DNA of 64,000 bases, from NCBI GenBank assembly GCA_014218235.1, contig CM024753.1, positions 187,650,348 through 187,714,347 on the forward strand. The letters run 5' to 3'. The notes beneath the pieces were generated by a model, which made no database searches, was not told the DNA's origin, and saw only the letters and a list, made by a program, of their open reading frames with translations. How positions within the stretch are numbered: position 1 is the first letter of the stretch; every line of letters starts with the position of its first letter. This document shows, piece after piece, positions 57,061 to 64,000 of the stretch. The DNA comes from Colocasia esculenta. Taxonomy: Eukaryota; Streptophyta; Magnoliopsida; Alismatales; Araceae. A program made the translations under genes and the position numbers.

Positions 57061-57935
57061 GATGAGTGGGCATCCAAATCCAATTCAATGGTCGGATGGT
57101 CAAATTGGCAACCCCATTGAAAATACGGATATATTTTATGTAGCTAATCTGAGCCTAAAAAATGTGTACTATAAATTATTGAACATGTGATATCACATAT
57201 ATACTTACATGGGCAATGATGAGTGGGCATCCTTATCCAATTCAATGGTCGGATGGTATGCGGATATATTTTGTGTAGCCGATCTGAGCCAAAAAAATTT
57301 GTACTATAAAATTTTAAACATGTGATATCACATATATACTTACATGGGTAATGATGAGTGGGCATCCTTATCCAATTCAATGGTCGGATGGTCAAATTGG
57401 CAACCCCATTGAAAATGCGGATATATTTTGTGTAGCCGATCTGAGCCTAAAAAATTTGTACTATAAATTATTGAACATGTGATATCACATATATACTTAC
57501 ATGGGCAATGATGAGTGGGCATCCTTATCCAATTCAATAGTCGGATGGTATGCGGATATATTTTGTGTAGCCGATCTGAGCCAAAAAAAATTGTACTATA
57601 AAATTTTAAATATGTGATATCACATATATACTTACATGGGCAATGATGAGTGGGCATACTTATCCAATTCAATGGTCGGATAGTCAAATTGGCAACCCCA
57701 TTGAAAATGTGATATATTTTGTGTAGCCGATCTGAGCCAAAAAAATTTGTATTATAAATTATTGAACATGTGATATCACATATATACTTACATGGGCAAT
57801 GATGAGTGGGCATCCTTATCCAATTCAATGGTCGGATGGTCAAATTGACAACCCCATTGAAAATGCGGATATATTTGTGTAGCCGATCTGAGCCAAATTT
57901 TTTTGTATTATATCATATCATACAAATGTGATCCA
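57061..57935. repeat. Tandem array with alternating 157- and 135-bp monomers
   Basis: GATGAGTGGGCAT begins units at 57061, 57218, 57353, 57510, 57645 and 57801, giving steps of 157, 135, 157, 135 and 156. The long units carry a 22-bp segment (TCAAATTGGCAACCCCATTG and 2 bp more) missing from the short ones. Each unit has the perfect palindrome ATGTGATATCACAT or a close variant. The array therefore has a 292-bp dimeric order. Confidence 0.9.
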
Positions 57936-58845
57936 AGATAACTACAGGCTAACAACATTCAAGTAGGAGTCTATGTCGTCATAGAAGGTAAGTTCATATT
58001 TCATAAAAAATTATGTTCAAAATTTTCATAAATTATACTGCCTGTCATGTGACTAACATTGCATTCATTTTGTCACAGATTTTATCATGCATGGAAAATG
58101 AAGAAGGCGATTAAAATAGTTCCATGTATAAATTTGAAGGCTGCATCGAGCCTTCCATGTTATGTTGTTCAGTAAAGTTTGTTACATTTAAAATTTATCA
58201 TATGATTCATGTTATGTCTTTTTTTCCAAAGTTTTGTTGTTACATATAGGAACAACTTGTGTTGTTAATAAATGTTGAATGAATTTTGTTGCTACATACA
58301 GGAACATGTACAAATAATGAATGTTGAATGTCTTCCTTGTTATGTCTTTTTTTTTTTCAAAGTTTTGTTGCTACATACATACAGGAATATGTAAAAATAA
58401 TGAAAATTTAAGAGAAACAAGAGAGGTGCTGTCTATTTTTTTTAAATAAATTAATCGTAAAAAATAATAGAGGTGTGATTAAGACCTATAATTTGTTGTT
58501 ATTAATTAAAATGTCATTTTGTATTAATTTTTTGTTATTAATTTTTGTATTGATTTTTCTATTAATGTTATTAATTTTTCTATTAATGTGAGAAAAATAA
58601 ATGATTATAAAAAATATTTTTTAAAAGTACTGAATAATCACAATTAATATAAAGTACTACCGCACCTTTATTAGTACTATTGTATTTTTAAGCGATTATT
58701 AGAATTTTTTATTGATGATAATATGTTGATCCCATTTATAAAATAGTTTCTATGATTAAACTATTCCAGAGAAAGGTACATAGTTTAAATGAATAAAGTG
58801 TTGGTTCAGGGGTAGTTTGGGTATTCTCATCAAAGTGGAAAAAGT
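57936..58845. other. AT-rich 3' part of the Harbinger element
   Basis: No coding signal. The segment around GTTTTGTTGCTACATA is repeated near 58235, 58285 and 58365. From 58440 it is mainly A/T with simple TTAATTTTT-like repetition. Confidence 0.6.
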
Positions 58846-59039
58846 TAACCCTTCAATGACAACCAAAGCACTCAACAAACATGTGGGTTAACTCCATTTA
58901 TTCAAGTGAGTTAACTCACTTGTTACCAAAGCAAAAAGTGGGTTAGCCATGTATAACTTTGATCATGGGTTGGAGTTAGGATAACTCCAACTCATTACCA
59001 AAGTGGTATCTTCAACTACTGTTAAGATACTCTCTATAC

Positions 59040-59375
59040 GTCTAGGCTCATCTATTTAGATTTTTCAAATGGACGATGGCCTTCTCTTCCACTACGGAAT
59101 CTTCACTTCTTCCAGTTTGGATTGAGTTTTTTGGGTTGTTTATACATCTTTATCAGGAACTATTTCTCTATTCTTTTGCTGGGAATGTTGGAAGAGTGTT
59201 AAAAATTGACGCTTCCACCAAGAATCTTGCCAACACCATTATTGCAAGGGTATGCATAGAACTATTTCAAAGTCCCATCCATGTTGGTTTTGGATTGGAG
59301 TTCCTAGTAGAGGTAATTGGAAGGAAATCTAGTATTCAGAACTCCCTTCTTTTTGCGAAACCTGCTTTCGCTTAG
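59040..59375 (+). pseudogene. LINE (L1-type) ORF1 fragment, DUF4283-like
   Basis: The frame reads LLPVWIEFFGLFIHLYQELF, then GNVGRVLKIDASTKNLANT and ARVCIELF. This matches the DUF4283 domain of plant L1 ORF1 proteins, where a WIRFPGLP-x-LY motif is followed by G-x-P-L-K-VD. It is only about 110 residues, with no zinc knuckle after it, so it is a fragment. Confidence 0.6.
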
Positions 59376-59498
59376 GTCAAGCTGAAGGAGATTGCAAAAA
59401 ATGATCCCATCAGACAATTGCTTACCCTTCCATCATCGATTATGGTGACGATTCTAGGGCAGTCCATGGTCTACTGCAGATGGTAGAAACACGTCATC

Positions 59499-59935
59499 AC
59501 TACAAGGAAGACAACATTTGTCAACGCACATATGTCAGCGGCTTAGAAAATCCGTTGACAAAAAGTATTTATGTCAACAAGAATAAACGTCCGTTGACAT
59601 AAGTTAGATATTTGTCAACGGCTTAAATCAGCCGTTGACAAAAAATAGTTTCATTAACGGTACATTTATCCATTGACAAATCTGCTGACAAAAATGTCTT
59701 ACGTCAACGGCTTTGCTCATCCATTGACATATCCTTATCATATGTCAATGGCTACACTTAACTGTTGATATGTAGACATATGTCAACGACTATAAGATCC
59801 GTTGATGTTTATTATATTTGTCAATGGCTATAAATGATGGTTGACAAATATTAATCTTATGTCAACGGCCTTCTCTGTCGGTTGACATAAACTAGATATA
59901 TATCAGCGGCTTCGTTAGCCGCTGACATATATTCC
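59499..59935 (+). mobile_element. CACTA-like terminus with subterminal inverted repeats
   Basis: CACTACAAGGAAGAC at 59499 matches the usual plant CACTA end (CACTACAAGAAA). It is followed by about 22 units of ATGTCAACGGCT or its complement (CCGTTGACAAA), mostly alternating in direction and about 20 bp apart. Such subterminal arrays bind the element-encoded DNA-binding protein in En/Spm-type transposons. I could not find the other end (TTGTAGTG) in the window. Confidence 0.72.
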
Positions 59936-60300
59936 TTGATTTACCCAACGTACTCTCAAACCTGGCTTTTTTACCCCACTGCGTCGGACGATCTCTGCGC
60001 CCCCAAACCTAGCTTTTTTACCCCACTGCGCCGGACGATCTCCCCACCCGAGCTCCGGCGACGATCTCCCCACCCGCACCACCTCCGCCGGCGGCGGCCT
60101 CTGCTCGTGCTCCAGTCGCCCTCGGGCCGGCCGCCTCCTCTTCTGGCGAGGTCAATCTAGTCCCCTTCGCGTCGGCTGCCTCCTCCTCCGGCGAGGTTGA
60201 TCTAGTCCCCTCCGTGCCGGCCGCCTCCTCCTCCGGCGAGGTCGATCCAGTCCCCTCCGCGCCGGTCGCCTCCTCCTCCGGCTACCTCCAACCAGATCTA
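59936..60300 (+). repeat. GC-rich segment with 49-bp and 45-bp tandem repeats
   Basis: A 49-bp unit around TTTTTTACCCCACTGCG is repeated near 59965 and 60014. A 45-bp unit beginning GCCGGCCGCCTCC repeats at 60126, 60171, 60216 and partly 60261. In one plus frame the 45-bp unit codes a 15-residue Ala/Ser/Pro repeat, but no full gene is visible. It may be a leader or first-exon region inside the CACTA-like element. Confidence 0.7.
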
Positions 60301-60303
60301 CAG

Positions 60304-60306
<3 letters not shown>

Positions 60307-60397
<91 letters not shown>
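60307..60397. repeat. (CT)n microsatellite
   Basis: A pure CT repeat of 91 bases; long Ser-Leu and Glu-Arg frames over it are artefacts. Confidence 0.97.
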
Positions 60398-60399
<2 letters not shown>

Positions 60400-60539
60400 C
60401 CCTCGGGTTGGGCGGCACTGGTGACTGCTTGTGCCAAGAACACCTTTCTTGAGATCAGTTCGGACTGCCATAATTCCTTGTCACACATGAAATCTGGGAC
60501 CAACATTCTTAACCTGCTCAAACCCCAAAGGATTAAGAC

Positions 60540-61423
60540 TAGCAATATTTTGCTCTAAGGATAAGGCCCCATAATCTAGAAGAATCATTGATAAAATGGC
60601 AAGCAAGCTTCATTAAAACAGCCCTCCTAACCCACCTGAAAACTATATTTGAAGTTTTTCCAGGCAACTGGAGGTGATTTTAAACATCCATTTCTACTGC
60701 CTTATCAGAACTCTCTTCGCAATTTAACTAGGAATTTTAGGAATAAGAGTGGCGTTTATAATATGAACATTAAATAGTCTTGAGAGTAGACTTAATGAGG
60801 ATAACTCTTCCTGTAGAAGAGATAATATTAGCTTTCCATCGATAGGAGTTCCCAGATAAGAAGAATTTGCATGGGGCTGCTGAAAGCCAGTGATGTTTCC
60901 CAAGTGAGTTTGAAAATGTGCAGTAGTATTATTTGGACTAAAAATGATGGCAGACTTGGCCATATTAATACGCTGATCTGACCCACTCTGAGAGAAACCT
61001 TAATCCTGCAAACCATTTCCATGAGCTCATGATCCACTGCTTGCCCAAATAAGAATGTGTCATCAGCGTATAGAACATGGGTGATTGAAGGGGCCCTTGG
61101 ATTCAACTTAATTATATCCCTTGAGTTAATTTGCCTTCATCTGTACCATTAGCAATCAAGCATGATAAGGCTTCCATACATAAAGTAAATACATAGTGGG
61201 ATAAAGGACAACCTTGTCTAATGCCTCTTGATGGAGCAATGAACTCCACAGCCTCACCATTAATATTAAATGAATATGTCACTGATAAAATTTTTCTAGA
61301 GATCCAAATGAGAGTGACTTCCGAGCTCCATGCGATGTTGCTTCTAATAGTGAAGGTATGGCTGGGGTCTCTTCTAGTAAGTATCACTGACAGTCCTGGC
61401 ACCTTCAGGGTCACCAGGACCAT
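60540..61423 (-). pseudogene. LINE (L1-type) reverse-transcriptase fragment
   Basis: Minus-strand fragment of plant L1 ORF2. The upstream frame (61112-61423) has FNINGEAVEFIAPSRGIRQG followed by CPLSHYVFTLCMEALSCLI. The next frame (60828-61106) has SITHVLYADDTFLFGQA, with the catalytic YADD at about 61059-61070. A third frame (60724-60963) has KSAIIFSPNN and NSSYLGTPIDGK. Weaker similarity runs to about 60540. Three frames in about 700 bp show frameshifts, and endonuclease and RNase H parts are missing. Confidence 0.82.
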
Positions 61424-61917
61424 GCCTCGACCTTAATCTCCCTCTTCTAAGCTCACCAAGTCTACCACCCATGTGATGCCCCGAATTTGTATACAATTTT
61501 GCTTGAATTGTTTTTGCTTTATATCGGCATCATTGTACTCATCAGTTTGGGATTTTCATCGCTAAGGTAAAACCGTACGTATCTTTCCATAATATATTTA
61601 GTTAACTTCTAATTTTTTAGGAAAAGTATATATGTAAATACCAAGAAAGTATAAATGTAATAATTGTGTATATCTATAATAAAAAGGTATAAACATAATT
61701 ATCAAAAATTACGGTTTAAGTAATAATTGACCAATTTCATAGGGTCTTATCTTAAATTTTGTAAGTTCCCAAAACTACTTTCATATCCTCAGTTGGAAGT
61801 CATTTTTGAGAATTCCTCTCATATGGGTTGGAATGGGTATATATGCATACAAATTGGGCATATAAGTAAATAATTCATAGAGAAGGTATATTGACATGAT
61901 AGGATAAGGTTAAATGA

Positions 61918-62215
61918 GATGATGACAAGTGTTACCATCCTATGTAATGGAAGCTTCTAGAAGAATGAGAGGTGTCATCAAAAGAGAGGTGAGATGTGGA
62001 TGGTTATGGTGTTGACAAGTGTAGGGTTGGTGGCCACTTAGAAATGCATGGAGGAGATGATGACAAGTGTCACCATCCTATGTAATGGAAGCTTCTAGAA
62101 GAATGAGAGGTGTCATCAAAAGAGAGGTGAGATGTGGATGGTTATGATGTTGACAAGTGTGGGGTTGGTGGCCACTTAGAAATGCATGGAGGAGAGGGTG
62201 ACAAGTGGCACCATC
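61918..62215. repeat. 138-bp tandem duplication plus a partial third copy
   Basis: GACAAGTGTTACC at 61924, GACAAGTGTCACC at 62062 and GACAAGTGGCACC at 62200 start successive units 138 bp apart. The first two units are nearly identical. Confidence 0.92.
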
Positions 62216-62266
62216 TTGGCCATTGAAAGGTGAAAAGGTGGCACCATCCTAGGGGCTCTAATGGCC

Positions 62267-62274
62267 TATAAATA
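62267..62274 (+). promoter_or_regulatory. TATA box candidate
   Basis: TATAAATA in GGCCTATAAATAGG, followed within 30-100 bp by a CT-rich then GA-rich stretch, as in a plant core promoter. Confidence 0.5.
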
Positions 62275-62395
62275 GGAGGGGGTTCTCTCCTCTCTTCTCA
62301 TTCCACCATCCATAGCAATAGAGAGGAAAGAAGAGAGGGGGCGGCCAAGAGCTAGAAAGGGGGAGCATGGGGTTCTCCTCTTCATGCTCAGTAGG

Positions 62396-62611
62396 AGGTT
62401 CTGCTCGTAGGATCCGGACTCTAAAGGTTCTACTTGTAGGATCTATGCTCTAGAGATTCTGGTCATAGGATCCATGCTTTAGAGGTTATGCTCGTAGGAT
62501 CCATGCTCTGGAGGTTCTACACATAGAATCCATGCTGTGGAGGTTCTTCTCGTAGGATCCATGCTCTGAAGGTTCTGCTCAATAGGATCCGTGCTCTGGA
62601 GGCACCCACCG
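62396..62611. repeat. 30-bp tandem repeats, about 7 copies
   Basis: Imperfect units built on AGGTTCTGCTCGTAGGATCC followed by ATGCTCTGG occur every 29-31 bp. The repeated GGATCC gives BamHI-like sites. Confidence 0.88.
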
Positions 62612-62964
62612 ACGCATATTAGAGCGATATAATAAAGGAAGCGCATTATATCGAAGGTGGGCTTCAACTTAATTCGTTATTGGTTTGACATGCAAGAGGC
62701 AAGTGATTAGGACTTTTGATTCACAATCATATTATCTAATTCTGTTGACTTTAATGTGTTTTGCATCTCTTTATATGATAAAGAACATATCTAAATTACC
62801 GTTACTGTCATTATCCTTGTTATTATCCATATGTACCGTCTACCGTCACCGTTACCATTATTGCTACCTTTAGAAACTACTACTGTTATTGTTTACCAAC
62901 ATCATTATCGTTTCTCTTACCAATACCGTCACTGCCATCATTGTTGTGGTTAGCCAAATGGACA

Positions 62965-63145
62965 ATGCTATCATAGGGGTTCTATTAGAGCCGTACTATA
63001 GAAATGCCCCTATGGGAAATCTCATATTTGACTTCCTACTACGGTTTGGGCACTGTGTCTGGTTTGAAATAGACACTGCCGTCATAGGAAGTGTCTGGAA
63101 CCATACTGTAGAAATGCCCCTACAGGAAAGTTCACTATTGTACAA
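62965..63145. repeat. Direct duplication of about 113 bp
   Basis: ATCATAGGGGTTCTATTAGA with GAAATGCCCCTATGGGAAA near 62970-63020 is repeated in diverged form near 63083-63130. A plus frame spans it (62889-63257), but I do not recognise the product. Confidence 0.7.
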
Positions 63146-63319
63146 GACCCGAGGGCAACGGAGGGAAATCCTAGAGGTGGACAAGTACCATTGGTATATG
63201 GTCGAGAGAGCTTCTCCCAGTTCTGCAGTAACCAAGACCTATCACTCATTTTCCTAGGTGATAGTGTACCGTCTGACTGACCTTCTATTGATAGTTAGGG
63301 CAATGTGTCCAGCTTAACA

Positions 63320-64000
63320 CTACTACTGTCACTGCCACTGCTATTGCTACTACTACTGCCACTGCTATTGCTATTGTTACTACCACTGCTACTGCTATTG
63401 CCTTGCCTAGCTGGAAGTGTAGGAACTAAGTGCCACACAGGGCAAAGTGCTACGCTATGGGAGCCACCTCTTGAGGCCATAATGGCGCAAAGTGCTACAT
63501 AGTGGGAGCCACCTCTTGAACATGTGGGGGCCACCTCTAGAATCCTGCATGCCCAGTGTTAGATTGTGTACTATATGTGAGCAGTACTACTACTGCCATT
63601 TCTATTACTCCTATTGTTACCATTAACTACTATTGTTACTACCATTATTTCTACTGTCACTGCCACTGCTATTGCCACTGCTACTGCCTTGCCTAGCCGG
63701 AAGTGTAGGAACTAAGTGCCACACAGGGCAAAGTGCTACGCTATGGGAGCCACCTCTTGAGGCCTTATGGCGCAAAGTGCTACATAGTGGGAGCCACCTC
63801 TTAAACCTGTGGGGGCCACCTCTAGAATCCTGCATGTCTGGTGTTCGATTGTGTACTATATGTGAGCAGCACTACTATCGTCATTTCTATTACTCCTATT
63901 GTTACCATTAACCCTTATTGTCACTACCATTGTTTCTACCGTTACTATTTCTATTACTCCTATTGTTACCATTAACAAATATTGTTACTACCATTATTTC
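63320..64000. repeat. Trinucleotide tracts within a 286-bp tandem repeat, running off the window
   Basis: ACT/GCT/ATT-type triplet tracts alternate with a unique block containing GGAAGTGTAGGAACTAAG at 63413 and again at 63699 (step 286). Each block holds two copies of AAAGTGCTACNNNRTGGGAG. The triplet tract after the second block continues to the last base, so more units probably follow. Confidence 0.88.

Larger units (their letters stand above)
49237..59010 (+). mobile_element. Large decayed PIF/Harbinger DNA transposon
   Basis: About 9.8 kb between imperfect inverted termini: CCACTTTGGTAATAAGTT at the left (from 49240) and its complement ATTACCAAAGTGG at the right (58996-59006). A TTA at 49234-49236 precedes the left end; the matching right triplet reads TTC, so the TWA duplication is not perfect and ends are uncertain by a few bases. 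Subterminal GTTAACTC/GAGTTAAC motifs repeat at both ends (49254-49375 and 58846-58990). Contents are typical: a Myb/SANT-like frame and a DDE_Tnp_4-type transposase. It also carries a Cauli_VI-type frame, a second Myb-like unit and two tandem arrays. Confidence 0.82.
61472..62700 (+). mobile_element. Possible LTR or other promoter-bearing repeat
   Basis: Begins TGTGATGCCCCGAATTTG, like the deaminated start of many plant gypsy LTRs (TGTGACGCCCCG). It includes 138-bp direct repeats, a TATAAATA at 62267-62274 and, after it, an array of 30-bp repeats. I could not place an LTR end, PBS or second copy in the window, so this remains tentative. Confidence 0.4.

Noticed and set aside
57144..57843. Minus-strand frames of 83 and 167 residues with repeated PLNWIRMPTHH
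   Set aside because: They are the 157/135-bp tandem array read in a phase without stops; no start context or known motif.
60152..60558. Frames with long Ser-Leu or Glu-Arg runs
   Set aside because: Produced by the (CT)n tract and the 45-bp repeat.
62396..62611. CRISPR-like spacing of 30-bp repeats
   Set aside because: Repeats are contiguous and imperfect with no spacers, and the context is a plant nuclear genome.

Overview
This window looks like heterochromatic, repeat-packed DNA of an angiosperm nuclear genome. I found no intact host gene, no tRNA or rRNA gene and no CRISPR array. The evidence is nested plant LTR retrotransposons (Ty3/gypsy Tekay-like and Tat-like, Ty1/copia SIRE-like), a PIF/Harbinger DNA transposon, a CACTA-like terminus and LINE fragments. 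Coding regions carry stops and frameshifts, many of them C-to-T changes expected from cytosine methylation. The species cannot be fixed from the sequence alone.

Layout. Bases 1-38262 are one old minus-strand gypsy-type element (host element) that later insertions opened up. Its left LTR is cut by the window start (1-388). Its internal region (389-5594) is degenerate and was hit by a 2.4-kb plus-strand solo LTR (2211-4610, TSD CTGAC). Its right LTR (5595-38262, about 2.98 kb net) is split by two insertions. The first is a 16.9-kb minus-strand Tekay-like chromovirus complex with three LTRs and two internal regions between a single TCCAC target duplication (6466-23336). The second is a 12.8-kb plus-strand SIRE-like copia element with 1.65-kb LTRs and TSD TGAAT (25136-37945).

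After a short unique stretch, 38445-48384 is a minus-strand Tat-like gypsy element with 1.42-kb LTRs. It has gag and a proline-rich downstream frame but no recognisable reverse transcriptase, so it is probably non-autonomous. Bases 49237-59010 form a large decayed PIF/Harbinger transposon. It carries Myb/SANT-like domains on both sides of a DDE transposase pseudogene, a separate frame with an RNase H1 N-terminal (Cauli_VI-type) domain, and two internal tandem arrays. Bases 59040-64000 hold an L1-type ORF1 fragment, a CACTA-like end with dense subterminal inverted repeats, a (CT)n tract, a minus-strand L1 reverse-transcriptase fragment, a promoter-like region full of tandem repeats, and trinucleotide/286-bp repeats that run off the window.

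Three points stand out. The LTRs of every retrotransposon lineage here carry clusters of short self-complementary GTCGCGAC, GTCGAC or GGCGACA/TGTCGCC motifs. The Harbinger element carries an unexpected RNase H1-type hybrid-binding domain. The two tandem Tekay copies share old lesions, which points to duplication of an element that was already defective.
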